Assembly: GCA_045866215.1 (NCBI GenBank) | Contig: AP035880.1 | Location: forward strand, 5,146,001-5,210,000 | DNA: 64,000 nt | Reading direction: 5' to 3' | Source: Croceivirga sp009797885 | GTDB lineage: Bacteria; Bacteroidota; Bacteroidia; Flavobacteriales; Flavobacteriaceae | Part shown: piece by piece, positions 44,840 through 54,178 of the stretch | Layout: each line of letters begins with the position of its first letter | Position numbering within the stretch: the stretch's first letter is position 1 | The notes under the pieces: generated by a model | What the model was told of the DNA's origin: nothing | Databases searched by the model: none | The model's input: only the letters and a program-made list of their open reading frames with translations | Made by a program: the position numbers and the translations under genes

Positions 44840-46759
44840 TTACTTCACTTCCTCAAAATCAACATCCTCTACATTGTCACCTTCAGTGGCTCCATTTCCG
44901 GCCCCACCGCTAGCAGTATCCCCAGCAGCATCCGCACCTCCAGCTTGCGAGGCTTCTGCTTGTGCTTTGTACATCTCCTCTGAGGCTACCTTCCACGCTT
45001 CGTTTATTTTGGTCAAGGCAGGGTCAATAACCGCTACATCCTTGGTTTCATACGCCTTTTTCAATTCTTCCAATGCCTCTTCAATCGGCTTTTTCTTATC
45101 ATCGGAAAGCTTATCGCCAAACTCGCCCAACTGTTTTTCCGTCTGGAAAATCATACTATCGGCCTCATTCAATTTATCGGCTTTCTCTTTGGCCGCCTTA
45201 TCCGCTTCGGCATTGGCTTCGGCCTCAGCCTTCATTTTTTGAATTTCCTCCTCGGTCAATCCGGAAGAGGCTTCAATTCGGATATCCTGTGATTTTCCAG
45301 TGGCCTTATCCGTTGCGGAAACCTTGATGATTCCATTCGCATCAATATCAAAGGTAACTTCGATTTGAGGTGTTCCCCTTGGTGCAGGTGGAATGCCGTC
45401 CAAATGGAAGCGACCAATGGTTTTGTTATCTGCGGCCATCGGCCTCTCTCCCTGTAATACATGGATTTCCACCGAAGGTTGATTGTCCGCTGCTGTTGAG
45501 AATACCTGAGATTTCTTTGTAGGAATCGTAGTATTCGCCTCAATCAATTTTGTATTTACACTACCCATGGTTTCGATACCCAAGGAAAGTGGGGTCACGT
45601 CCAAAAGCAGTACATCCTTTACATCCCCGGTCAATACGCCCCCTTGGATGGCAGCACCTACGGCCACTACCTCATCGGGATTTACCCCTTTGGAAGGTTT
45701 TTTCCCAAAGAATTTCTCTACAGCTTCCTGTACGGCTGGAATCCTTGTAGATCCTCCAACCAAAATGATTTCGTCAATATCACTTTTTGAAAGACCGGCA
45801 GATTTTAACGCACTCGCACAAGGTTCAATGGTACGTTTGACCAAATCGGCAATCAGTTGTTCAAATTTGGAACGACTCAGGGTTCGCACAAGGTGCTTGG
45901 GTCCTGAGGCGGTTGCCGTTACATAGGGCAGGTTAATTTCGGTCTGAGAGGAAGCCGATAATTCTATTTTTGCCTTTTCGGCCGCTTCGCGAAGACGTTG
46001 TAAGGCCATGGCATCATCCCGCAAATCCAAACCTTCGTCGGACTTGAATTCCTCTGCCAACCAGTCAATGATCTTCTGATCCACATCATCACCACCCAAA
46101 TGGGTATCCCCATCAGTGGACAATACTTCAAAGACACCGTCCCCCAATTCCAGGATGGAAACATCATGTGTTCCCCCACCAAAGTCAAAGACAACGATCT
46201 TCTGATCGGAGTCCTTTTTGTCCAATCCGTATGCCAAAGAGGCAGCGGTAGGCTCGTTGATGATACGCTCTACGGTAAGTCCGGCAATTTCACCCGCTTC
46301 TTTTGTGGCCTGACGCTGGGAGTCGTTAAAATAAGCCGGCACGGTAATCACCGCCCGGGTCACATCCTGTCCCAAATAATCCTCCGCCGTTTTCTTCATC
46401 TTTTGAAGAATGATGGCAGAAAGTTCCTGTGGGGTGTACAAACGTCCTTCAATATCTACCCTTGGGGTATCATTATCCCCCTTTACCACCTTGTAGGGAA
46501 CCCGTTCGGCTTCCTTTTGGGATTCCGAATATTTGTTCCCCATAAAACGTTTTATGGAGTAAATGGTCTTATGTGGGTTTGTCACTGCTTGCCTTTTCGC
46601 CGGGTCACCAACCTTGATCTCCCCGCCCTCAACAAAAGCAATGACAGATGGTGTTGTCCTTTTTCCTTCTGCGTTTGGGATTACCACTGGCTCGTTACCT
46701 TCCATTACGGAAACACAAGAGTTGGTCGTTCCCAAATCGATACCAATAATTTTGCTCAT
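44840..46759 (-). CDS. dnaK: Hsp70 chaperone DnaK
   Basis: 639 aa. The start MSKIIGIDLGTTNSCVSVMEG, the phosphate-2 motif FDFGGGTHDVSI, VGGSTRIPAVQ and the substrate-domain DVTPLSLGIETMG are diagnostic. Note GGGTHDVS where most DnaK have GGGTFDVS. The C-terminal lid ends in EDVDFEEVK after a Gly/Ala-rich tail. It folds proteins with DnaJ and GrpE, which are not in the window. Three 8-bp spaced TGACA/G boxes lie upstream and may be regulatory. Confidence 0.99.
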   Translation of the reverse strand: MSKIIGIDLGTTNSCVSVMEGNEPVVIPNAEGKRTTPSVIAFVEGGEIKVGDPAKRQAVTNPHKTIYSIKRFMGNKYSESQKEAERVPYKVVKGDNDTPRVDIEGRLYTPQELSAIILQKMKKTAEDYLGQDVTRAVITVPAYFNDSQRQATKEAGEIAGLTVERIINEPTAASLAYGLDKKDSDQKIVVFDFGGGTHDVSILELGDGVFEVLSTDGDTHLGGDDVDQKIIDWLAEEFKSDEGLDLRDDAMALQRLREAAEKAKIELSASSQTEINLPYVTATASGPKHLVRTLSRSKFEQLIADLVKRTIEPCASALKSAGLSKSDIDEIILVGGSTRIPAVQEAVEKFFGKKPSKGVNPDEVVAVGAAIQGGVLTGDVKDVLLLDVTPLSLGIETMGSVNTKLIEANTTIPTKKSQVFSTAADNQPSVEIHVLQGERPMAADNKTIGRFHLDGIPPAPRGTPQIEVTFDIDANGIIKVSATDKATGKSQDIRIEASSGLTEEEIQKMKAEAEANAEADKAAKEKADKLNEADSMIFQTEKQLGEFGDKLSDDKKKPIEEALEELKKAYETKDVAVIDPALTKINEAWKVASEEMYKAQAEASQAGGADAAGDTASGGAGNGATEGDNVEDVDFEEVK

Positions 46760-46835
46760 GTTTACTATTTAAAGTTGTTGAATTTCTGTTTTTAACAATC
46801 TTTAGTAGTCAATGACTATGCCATCCACGGAGATA

Positions 46836-46856
46836 TGACAAGCTGACAGTTTGACG
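46836..46856. promoter_or_regulatory. Three tandem TGACA/TGACG boxes upstream of dnaK
   Basis: TGACA at 46836, TGACA at 46844 and TGACG at 46852, each 8 bp apart, 77-97 bp upstream of the dnaK start. No CIRCE element is seen. They may be binding sites of a stress regulator; only the spacing is observed. Confidence 0.4.
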
Positions 46857-46939
46857 AAGTACAAAATTGGGATTGGAACCGATGCCAAATGAAAAAGGGA
46901 CATTGTATATTTCATATCTATGCTATGCAACATTCGTCA

Positions 46940-46969
46940 TTCGCAAAGCCTAATTCCGGCTTATCTTTG
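46940..46969 (+). promoter_or_regulatory. Promoter of sdaA
   Basis: TTCG (46940-46943), 18 bp, TATCTTTG (46962-46969); the -7 is an exact consensus and lies 20 bp before the start codon. Confidence 0.5.
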
Positions 46970-46988
46970 GGCCACAAATCGGTAGCTA

Positions 46989-48413
46989 ATGGAATGTATC
47001 AGTGTTTTTGACATGCTCAAAATTGGGGTAGGTCCTTCCAGTTCCCATACACTGGGCCCATGGCGGGCAGCGGAACGATGGTTGGAGGAATTGCAGGAAA
47101 CCCATGCTCTTCCCACCGTAGTTTCGGTAAAGGTGCAACTCTACGGTTCCCTGTCCCTTACGGGAAAGGGACATGCCACGGATATTGCCGTAATCCTGGG
47201 ATTGATGGGGGAAGACCCCGTGACCATTGCCTGTGACAGTATTCCTGCCAAAATTGAAGCCATAACCTCCAAAAGGCAGTTGTTTTTGAATCAAAAGCAC
47301 CGTATTGCCTTTATACCGGAAGAGGATATCAACTACAACCGGGAATTCCTGCCCTTCCATGCCAATGGCATGCGCTTTGAGGCCCAATTGACCAACGGGG
47401 AGACGGTCTCCGAGACCTATTATTCCATTGGCGGTGGATTTGTAGTGAAGGAAGAGCGGCAACACGCCAAGGAAAACAAAGTGCTTTTTAAGACCTTCCC
47501 CTGCCCTATTAAAACCGGGGACGAGCTATTGGCCTATTGCTCCAAAAAGGGAAAATCCATTTCGGAAATAGTTTGGGAAAATGAACGTTCCCTCAGGTCC
47601 GAAGACGAAATCAATAAAAGGCTACAGGAGATTTGGGATGCCATGTTGGAATCTATGTATTTGGGTTGCCATACCGAGGGAACCTTGCCCGGCGGCCTCA
47701 ATGTAAAACGCCGTGCCTTTGCCATGCACCAAAAACTAAAGGGCAGTGTCCCCTACTCCACCCCTCGCGAATGGTTGGAAAGCATTCGGGATACCGAAGT
47801 GAAATTCCGTCAAATCCTGAAATGGGTCAGCTGTTTTGCGCTTTCCGTAAATGAGGTCAACGCTTCCCTGGGCCGTGTGGTCACGGCACCCACCAATGGC
47901 AGTGCAGGGGTAATTCCCGCTGTACTCATGTATTATCTGGTGATTGAAAACCACGATGGGGATTTCGATGATGTGAAACGTTTTCTGCTCACGGCCAGTG
48001 AAATTGGCAGCATTTTTAAGAAGGGGGCCACCATTTCTGCGGCCATGGGGGGCTGCCAGGCCGAAATTGGGGTCTCTTCCGCCATGGCCGCCGCTGGACT
48101 GACGGAATTGATGGGTGGAACCCCAGATCAGGTGTTAATGGCCGCGGAAATCGCCATGGAGCACCATTTGGGGCTGACTTGCGATCCCATTGGTGGTTTG
48201 GTTCAGGTACCCTGTATAGAACGCAATAGCATGGGGGCCATTAAGGCCATCAATGCTTCGGAAATGGCCCTGGATGCCGATCCTTCAGAAGCCATTGTCC
48301 CCTTGGATAAGGTGGTCAATACCATGTGGGAGACCGCCAAGGACATGAACAGCAAATACAAGGAAACCTCGGAAGGTGGATTGGCCGTTGGGGTATTTTT
48401 AAGTGATTGTTGA
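46989..48413 (+). CDS. sdaA: L-serine ammonia-lyase (single-chain, Fe-S type)
   Basis: 474 aa. The beta domain opens with SVFDMLKIGVGPSSSHTLGPWRAAERW; the alpha domain holds AISAAMGGCQAEIGVSSAMAA and CDPIGGLVQVPCIERN, giving cysteines for the 4Fe-4S cluster that binds serine. It converts L-serine to pyruvate and ammonia in the cytoplasm. Length and domain fusion match the usual SdaA/SdaB. Monocistronic, with a clear -7 box just upstream. Confidence 0.97.
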   Translation: MECISVFDMLKIGVGPSSSHTLGPWRAAERWLEELQETHALPTVVSVKVQLYGSLSLTGKGHATDIAVILGLMGEDPVTIACDSIPAKIEAITSKRQLFLNQKHRIAFIPEEDINYNREFLPFHANGMRFEAQLTNGETVSETYYSIGGGFVVKEERQHAKENKVLFKTFPCPIKTGDELLAYCSKKGKSISEIVWENERSLRSEDEINKRLQEIWDAMLESMYLGCHTEGTLPGGLNVKRRAFAMHQKLKGSVPYSTPREWLESIRDTEVKFRQILKWVSCFALSVNEVNASLGRVVTAPTNGSAGVIPAVLMYYLVIENHDGDFDDVKRFLLTASEIGSIFKKGATISAAMGGCQAEIGVSSAMAAAGLTELMGGTPDQVLMAAEIAMEHHLGLTCDPIGGLVQVPCIERNSMGAIKAINASEMALDADPSEAIVPLDKVVNTMWETAKDMNSKYKETSEGGLAVGVFLSDC

Positions 48414-48592
48414 TAGAATCGGAGGGATTTCCTGCGTGTTACCAAAGAGGATGCACAAAAACGAAAGGTTATCCATTATCTTTAAAGCTAAACGGACATT
48501 TTTAGTTTTTATGCCTTCTTTTCGCAATCAGTGATTGCTTGTTGGAGGTAAAAGAAAATCATAGCAGAAATCGTTGGATATAATTGAAGAAA

Positions 48593-49246
48593 ATGTGGTT
48601 CCAAAAGAAAATTAAACCCGAAGAAATAAAGGATAGGAATACTAAACAATTGCGTTCTTCAGGGATTGAGGTAATTGAACATTTACCTTATTTGGACAAT
48701 CCCGTATTCAGAGAACCTAAAGAAATTGCTCGTAGAGTGATGATTCTAACCGCATTATTCCAACTCCATCTTGAAGCACCCAAAGACATTATAAAAAAGT
48801 GGCTTAAGGAGAATGGACTTATGCCGTACTTAAACGAAGAGGAGTTGGGATATTTGGAAACAGAATATTTTGAATTACCGGAACAGACTCAAATAGATAT
48901 GTATTGGTTCGTAGAAGCGATTTGGGCTTTTGCCTGGATAGGCGGACTTCATAATAATCTAACTTTAAATACCGGAGTTGAAGATTCACTTGCAACACTA
49001 ATTCCAAACATTGCGAAAAATGAACCAGCAGAAAAATTCATATCTGATTTCAGATTGAGGAATCAAGTAGAAATCTTTGAAATGTTGGATAAATTCTATC
49101 GTGCTCATTGGTTTGCTCGAAATAATCATTTGACAGGCAAACAATCGGATAAAGTTGATTTGGATATAATAATGGAAAGAAGAAAAGCACTTGAATTCAC
49201 CGTATACAAAGAATTTGACTGGAATGAAATATCGCTTGACACATAA
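48593..49246 (+). CDS. DUF4272 domain protein
   Basis: 217 aa from MWFQKKIKPEE; the in-frame TTG 9 bp earlier is less likely. It has the DUF4272 landmarks: RSSGIEVIEHLPYL, REPKEIARRVMILTALFQL, WFVEAIWAFAWIGG, YRAHWFARN and a final MERRKALEF. Soluble; function unknown. The gene is visibly more AT-rich than sdaA before it. First of a long series of single plus-strand genes. Confidence 0.82.
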   Translation: MWFQKKIKPEEIKDRNTKQLRSSGIEVIEHLPYLDNPVFREPKEIARRVMILTALFQLHLEAPKDIIKKWLKENGLMPYLNEEELGYLETEYFELPEQTQIDMYWFVEAIWAFAWIGGLHNNLTLNTGVEDSLATLIPNIAKNEPAEKFISDFRLRNQVEIFEMLDKFYRAHWFARNNHLTGKQSDKVDLDIIMERRKALEFTVYKEFDWNEISLDT

Positions 49247-49411
49247 AAACAACTATCCACAACATTGGCCGGCAAGTAGCTGCAATTCCTTAACTTCAAA
49301 CGTAGAAACCTCTAATCGCCGGGTCTACCATGGTTGGAAATGCCCCGTATCGCTGAACCACCAAATCATAACCGAAACCGTTGTGTGTCATTTTGATCGA
49401 CCACCTCTCAA

Positions 49412-50278
49412 ATGATAAAAAATGTACCAAAGGAATTTGAATACCAACAGTATCTTCGGGAGATACTAATCCAAAGCGAACCACAAATTCCATTATACAT
49501 TGCAACAGAAAAGGATTTCGAAAAAAGCGAAGGCATAAACTATCCATACCGAAGTCATTTTTATGCTTTCGGGGTATTGCACGAAAGCGACTGCAAACTT
49601 CAAATAGGTATCGACACCTATCACCTAAAGAAAAAATCGCTTACCATGGTAGGCCCTGGAATTGTGAGAAACTGGCTGTCCAATACGTGGGATATGAAAA
49701 ACACTACGGTTTTCTTCAAGGAGTCGTTTTTTAAAAAGCCTTTCCACAATAATTTTCTTTTGGACTATAAATTTTTTAAGGTAGGGGCAAATCACGTTGT
49801 CCAATTAACGGATGACAACTATACTACCCTAAACAACTTACTGGGAACTTTGGAAAACTTTAAAGCCGATCAGGGAATCGCAAGGGGCATCTTGTTTTCC
49901 ATTCTAGAATTCATCAATTCCATATACCTGGAAAATTTAAACAAAAGCCCGCTTTCAAGAAGTGAGGAAATCACCAGGAAGTTCAATGACCTTTTGACCA
50001 GGAATTATCGAACCCAAAAAAGTGTCGGTTTCTACGCGGACGAAATGAACCTTAGCGCAAAGCATCTTTCCGATGTCCTGAAAGAGACCGTTGGCAAAAC
50101 CGTAAAACAATCCATTGAAGCGCTCATAGTGATTGAAAGTCAAAGCTTACTTAAACAAACGGCAATGGACATAAAGGAAATTGTGTACTGGTTAGGTTTT
50201 GAAGACCAGTCCTATTTCACCAAGTTTTTTAAGAAAAAAACAGGTTTGACACCCTCAGATTACCGCTTAACCCCATAA
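49412..50278 (+). CDS. AraC family regulator
   Basis: 288 aa. An N-terminal sensor of the AraC-binding type (SHFYAFGVLHESDCKLQIGIDTYHLKKKSL) and a C-terminal HTH pair (KSVGFYADEMNLSAKHLSDVLKETVG and DIKEIVYWLGFEDQSYFTKFFKKKTGLTPSDYR). It is 105 bp before the SnoaL-like gene on the same strand and is likely to control that gene or itself. Confidence 0.92.
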   Translation: MIKNVPKEFEYQQYLREILIQSEPQIPLYIATEKDFEKSEGINYPYRSHFYAFGVLHESDCKLQIGIDTYHLKKKSLTMVGPGIVRNWLSNTWDMKNTTVFFKESFFKKPFHNNFLLDYKFFKVGANHVVQLTDDNYTTLNNLLGTLENFKADQGIARGILFSILEFINSIYLENLNKSPLSRSEEITRKFNDLLTRNYRTQKSVGFYADEMNLSAKHLSDVLKETVGKTVKQSIEALIVIESQSLLKQTAMDIKEIVYWLGFEDQSYFTKFFKKKTGLTPSDYRLTP

Positions 50279-50383
50279 ATCCGTAAAAAGTACCAACCTA
50301 ACCGATTTTCGCACTAACACCCACCTCTTGAGTAGTTCAATATTTGTGTTGTAACAAATTAAAAACTAAAAAAGACAGCAGTT

Positions 50384-50782
50384 ATGAAGACTCAAAACCT
50401 AAAAGTGAATCAACTTTCAGAGGAGGTATATAGAAACTATTTATTGTATCTGGAAGCCATGGACAACAAAGACTTGGAAACTTATGGTAAATTCCTTGCC
50501 GATGATGTAGAAATGTGGTTCAACAACGAACAGTTTGGTAGTGGAAAGAAAACTATCTTGAAAGGGCTTGGAGCCTATTGGCAAAGCTTTGCCAGCATCG
50601 AGCACGACTTGACCAACATTTATGGCACGGACAGGAATTATGTTCTCGAAGCATTGAACCACTACAAGAGACACGATGGAAAAGATGCAACGGTCAAGGC
50701 AGTTGCTTTTACGGACTTGAACGACCATGGAAAGGTTAAATCCGTTCGGCTCTATATGGTCATGGATCCAGTATTCAAGTAG
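50384..50782 (+). CDS. NTF2-like (SnoaL-type) protein
   Basis: 132 aa, one cone domain: YLLYLEAMDNKDLETYGKFLADDVEMWFNNEQFGSGKKTILKGLGAYWQSF, then GKDATVKAVAFTDLNDHGKVKSVRLYMVMDP. No signal peptide. Members range from small isomerases to ligand binders, and the active residues here are not obvious. Likely induced by the upstream AraC regulator. A hairpin terminator follows at 50814. Confidence 0.82.
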   Translation: MKTQNLKVNQLSEEVYRNYLLYLEAMDNKDLETYGKFLADDVEMWFNNEQFGSGKKTILKGLGAYWQSFASIEHDLTNIYGTDRNYVLEALNHYKRHDGKDATVKAVAFTDLNDHGKVKSVRLYMVMDPVFK

Positions 50783-50813
50783 AAAACGGCACAGAACAAA
50801 CTATAAACATCCT

Positions 50814-50845
50814 AACGGTTCGGGTTCAAACCTTGACCGTTTTTG
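50814..50845 (+). terminator. Rho-independent terminator
   Basis: Outer stem ACGGT/ACCGT with inner GGTT/AACC, followed by TTTTT. Confidence 0.75.
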
Positions 50846-50885
50846 CTTTAGTTTGAATATCTTTCCAATTGAAAAGAAATAGCTT

Positions 50886-50905
50886 AAAACCCATAGCTAA
50901 CGGTT
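50886..50905. repeat. Dispersed 20-bp repeat, copy 1
   Basis: AAAACCCATAGCTAACGGTT; 18 of 20 bases match the copy at 61622. Both lie in intergenic spacers of the accessory region. Confidence 0.4.
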
Positions 50906-50945
50906 ACAAAGGATCATTATGTACGATGAACCAAAATCAACATTT

Positions 50946-51962
50946 ATGAAAAGAACCTTTTGTTTTCTGATTGTCGTTTTAATACTATCAAAAACTACCT
51001 CTGGCCAACATGATAAAATCACTGCGAATTGGAAAACCATAAGTATCCATGACAATAGTTTAGGTGAAATTGAATACCATGTCCACAAAAATAAAATTAG
51101 CTCAAACAAACCTTTAATAGTTTATCTACAGGGTTCCAAAAACTTTCCTTTGTATTGGCTTAACCCCAATGGAAGATATTCCACCAGTACCACCCTTGAT
51201 TTTACATCCATAAGCAATGCGTATCATATTGTTCTTATCAGTAAGCCCAACATCCCTTTTGTGGACAGTATCCAAATAGCACCATCGGGCAGGAAGTATT
51301 ATCCTTTGAATGAAGACTATCGTGAGAAGTATAGTTTGGATTGGAGAACAAATGCCGCTGACAAGGTCATCAATGACGCCTTAAAAAAACTGAATGTGGA
51401 TAGCTCCACGGTCATTGTTTGGGGACATTCGGAAGGTTCGCAAGTGGCACCCGCAGTAGCAACAAACAACAAAAACGTTACCCATGTCATCTCCATGATG
51501 GGCAATTCGCTTAATCATCTGTATGATTTTATACTTCAGGAAAGGGTTTCCGCCTTAAATGGTCAAATATCAAATGAAAAGGCACAGTCGAACATCGATT
51601 CTTTATATGCCGAATATGAAAAAATATACAAAGACCCGGAATCCACCACAAAAGAATGGTTTGGGGAAACCTATTACAAGTGGAGCAGTTTTACCTTAAG
51701 TTCCCCTTTAGAAAATATGCTGAAGCTCGATATCCCCATTCTTTATGTCGCCGGAGGAGCGGACCACCAGAGTATCTTGAATATGGATTATGCGAAACTC
51801 GAGTTCCTGAGGAAAGGAAAGGACAATCTGACCTATAAAGTATTTCCAAACTGTGACCATTTTTTTATGGAGACCAGGACTGACGAATCGGGTAAAAAAG
51901 AATGGATCGACCATTTGGATGAAGTCAATGACTTTGCTTTGGAATGGGTAACCAAAAATTGA
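50946..51962 (+). CDS. Exported alpha/beta hydrolase
   Basis: 338 aa from MKRTFCFLIVVLILSKTTSGQ, a normal signal peptide; the ATG 27 bp earlier would put extra residues in front of it. The nucleophile elbow is VWGHSEGSQVAP, the acid is probably in YVAGGADHQS, and the His in NCDHFFME. Before the elbow it carries PLIVYLQGSKNFPLYW (oxyanion region). Peptidase- or esterase-like activity is possible; substrate unknown. Monocistronic. Confidence 0.87.
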   Translation: MKRTFCFLIVVLILSKTTSGQHDKITANWKTISIHDNSLGEIEYHVHKNKISSNKPLIVYLQGSKNFPLYWLNPNGRYSTSTTLDFTSISNAYHIVLISKPNIPFVDSIQIAPSGRKYYPLNEDYREKYSLDWRTNAADKVINDALKKLNVDSSTVIVWGHSEGSQVAPAVATNNKNVTHVISMMGNSLNHLYDFILQERVSALNGQISNEKAQSNIDSLYAEYEKIYKDPESTTKEWFGETYYKWSSFTLSSPLENMLKLDIPILYVAGGADHQSILNMDYAKLEFLRKGKDNLTYKVFPNCDHFFMETRTDESGKKEWIDHLDEVNDFALEWVTKN

Positions 51963-52124
51963 TAAATGCCCTACAAATAACTTGGACAACCATAGTTATG
52001 GCTTATTCGACTGCCCATGTAAACGATGGGGACAGGTTGGAATCCCTGCCTATGGCACTTCAGGTTCCTCGCCTTCCCATAATTAGGAACACTGAATGAA
52101 AAGATAGTGGCAGTGGTATTGTTG

Positions 52125-52132
52125 TATTTTTG
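52125..52132 (+). promoter_or_regulatory. Candidate -7 box of the DUF2784 gene
   Basis: TATTTTTG matches TAnnTTTG, 58 bp before the ATG at 52191; no clear -33. Confidence 0.3.
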
Positions 52133-52190
52133 GAAAACCCTGTTTATAAAGATTACGGAATATTAAGACCGTTCTTTTAACTGACTCACA

Positions 52191-52592
52191 ATGGAAGATT
52201 TGAGCCATGGCACCCTGGTCTTTCTGGACTACTTCTTTTTAATATTCCACTCTGCCTATACCCTCTTTAGCATTTTTGGATGGATCTGGCAAAAAACAAG
52301 GGTTGTACACCTGCTTACTTCCCTGCTTACTTTGTTTTCATGGTTACTTATGGGCATCTGGTATGGTCTTGGATATTGCTTCTTGACCGACTGGCATTGG
52401 GACGTCCGTACTGCCCTTGGAAAACCTCCAAATTCCAGTTCTTATATACATTTTCTGATTCGGGAAATTACAGGTTTTGATCTTCACGCGCCACTCGTTG
52501 ATAAGTGGGTAGTTTTGGTATTTACAGCTTGTTTTCTTCTTTCCATAGCGCTAAATTTAAGGGATTACAAAAGAAGAAAGCATAGCCGCTAG
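52191..52592 (+). CDS. DUF2784 membrane protein
   Basis: 133 aa, four membrane helices. The family core GYCFLTDWHWDVRTALGKPPNSSSYIHF is present, with helices on both sides and a basic tail (DYKRRKHSR). Function of the family is unknown. Single gene with spacers of about 200 bp on both sides. Confidence 0.82.
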   Translation: MEDLSHGTLVFLDYFFLIFHSAYTLFSIFGWIWQKTRVVHLLTSLLTLFSWLLMGIWYGLGYCFLTDWHWDVRTALGKPPNSSSYIHFLIREITGFDLHAPLVDKWVVLVFTACFLLSIALNLRDYKRRKHSR

Positions 52593-52794
52593 AAGCAAAG
52601 AAGGGAAAGCAGGTAAAATGGCTTGGGTGATGTTCTTGTAAGGTGAATATTCGTTACTACAACAAATACTTCACACTTATAAAGATATTTAGAATTGATC
52701 ATGATCCGTTTGCCCATAGTGACAAGCACAACAAAAACATACATGAACAGATTATAGTATTGATGAACTTCCCTCAAACCAAAAACGATTACGA

Positions 52795-53658
52795 ATGAGC
52801 AGTATTCAGGACATGAATAATCGGATGAAGCAAAACCGTAATCTGAGACCTTCAAAACGCGCAAAATTCAAAGAAAACAATCGAAGAACGATATATACGG
52901 AATCCAACCCAGAGGATAGGCCCGCCTTTAAGGAATTTTCAGCGTTTCAAGTAAAAATGACAATTGACAAATTTAGACAGGAGATTAAAGCCAAAAAGCG
53001 ACTGGAATTAATTGTATTGATTGTCTTTTTGGGAGTTGCAGGTTCTTTCATAAGCTATCAAATCATTTCTAAAAAAGATAATCCCAGAAAACCTGAAATC
53101 AATAAATCCACAATTGATTATTATTTCCCAACTCCAATAGTATGGAGTGGGAAATTGTCCGAGCCCCTAAGAGTTCCCCATTCGGACTACTTCTACATTC
53201 CGATAGTGGGAAATCTGGATTATATTGATTTAGGCCGAACGTACCTGATATCCCCCAATAATATGGTCGTGGATTACACCAGTAATATTCTTTTTCTCGA
53301 CAAGAACTGCGATATCCTTGGCAAACTGCTACCTGAAAATGGGTCCATCAGGTATATGATGGTTATTCCAAGTAACGAAGAGTTTAAACCAAAAAAAATT
53401 ATATATAGCTTAACACAAGATGAACCAAATGTCTTTGGCAAATTATATAATATCAAAAAGCACCATATATACATTTCCGACTTGGACGGCAACAACTTAA
53501 CCAAAATAACAGACCGTGAAGTGCGAAGTTTTCAGTGGGACGATGAGCGCAAGGAGATAGTATTCTACTTTTCTTATGATAAGAAAATGAACGATAGTAT
53601 TTATGGTGTCTTTAATATGGAATCAAATAAATTCAGATTAACAAATCGATTGGAATAA
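52795..53658 (+). CDS. Single-pass membrane protein of unknown function
   Basis: 287 aa. A basic N-terminal cytoplasmic segment (MKQNRNLRPSKRAKFKENNRR), one membrane helix at about 70-92 (LELIVLIVFLGVAGSFISYQII) and a C-terminal outside domain rich in beta strands. Near the end HIYISDLDGNNLTKITDREVRSFQWDDERKEIVFYF resembles a TolB/PD40 propeller blade, but there is too little for a full propeller. Not recognised further. Confidence 0.7.
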   Translation: MSSIQDMNNRMKQNRNLRPSKRAKFKENNRRTIYTESNPEDRPAFKEFSAFQVKMTIDKFRQEIKAKKRLELIVLIVFLGVAGSFISYQIISKKDNPRKPEINKSTIDYYFPTPIVWSGKLSEPLRVPHSDYFYIPIVGNLDYIDLGRTYLISPNNMVVDYTSNILFLDKNCDILGKLLPENGSIRYMMVIPSNEEFKPKKIIYSLTQDEPNVFGKLYNIKKHHIYISDLDGNNLTKITDREVRSFQWDDERKEIVFYFSYDKKMNDSIYGVFNMESNKFRLTNRLE

Positions 53659-53805
53659 AACAAAAGCGTTGCACAGCCAAGGCTAGAATTCATTATGATA
53701 ACGAATTAAAACAAAGTCTAATTTGTGAATCAAACGGCTGGATTTCGTGAACTACCCCTAACCTTAACCCATATGGACCAATAAAACCCTCCATTCCAAA
53801 TAAAA

Positions 53806-53837
53806 TTTGTGTAACCGAACAGTTACATTTATATTTG
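53806..53837 (+). promoter_or_regulatory. Promoter of the ArsR-SRPBCC operon
   Basis: TTTG (53806-53809), 20 bp, TATATTTG (53830-53837): both boxes match the Bacteroidota consensus. Operators overlap it on both sides. Confidence 0.7.
53810..53827. promoter_or_regulatory. ArsR-type operator 1
   Basis: TGTAAC-N6-GTTACA, a perfect inverted repeat filling the spacer between -33 and -7. Confidence 0.6.
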
Positions 53838-53852
53838 TAACCAATCGGTTAC
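53837..53852. promoter_or_regulatory. ArsR-type operator 2
   Basis: GTAACC-AATC-GGTTAC, a perfect inverted repeat immediately after the -7 box. With operator 1 it would let the ArsR-family protein repress its own operon. Confidence 0.65.
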
Positions 53853-53861
53853 CTAAATGTG

Positions 53862-54176
53862 ATGAGAAGGGACGTCTTTCAGGCCATTGCGGACCCCACC
53901 AGACGGGATATTATAAACATGCTGTCCAAAGAAGCGTTGAGTGTGAACGAGATTGCCGAAAGATTTGACATGAGTAGGCCGGCCATCTCAAAGCACCTCA
54001 AAATCCTAAACGAATGCAGCATTATCCAATTCAAGAAAATGGGAAGGGAACGGATCTGCTTAATTCAGCCGCAAGAACTCATTCCAGCATTTTTATGGAT
54101 CAACCAATACCACAAACTTTGGGAGGCCCGAATAGATGCGTTTGAAGCGTATGTAAATCAACTAAAAAATAAGTAA
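53862..54176 (+). CDS. ArsR-family transcriptional regulator
   Basis: 104 aa from the ATG at 53862; the GTG three bases earlier is also possible. Winged helix: DVFQAIADPTRRDIINMLSKEALSVNEIAERFDMSRPAISKHLKILNECSI. No Cys metal-binding motif, so it belongs to the non-metal ArsR group that is paired with SRPBCC (AHSA1) proteins. The partner gene begins 2 bp after it. Palindromes flanking the -7 box support autorepression. Confidence 0.93.
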   Translation: MRRDVFQAIADPTRRDIINMLSKEALSVNEIAERFDMSRPAISKHLKILNECSIIQFKKMGRERICLIQPQELIPAFLWINQYHKLWEARIDAFEAYVNQLKNK

Positions 54177-54178
54177 TC

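Noticed and set aside
46100..46795. Long open frame (231 codons) antisense to dnaK
   Set aside because: It is a shadow of the strongly biased dnaK coding frame; no leader, no recognisable protein.
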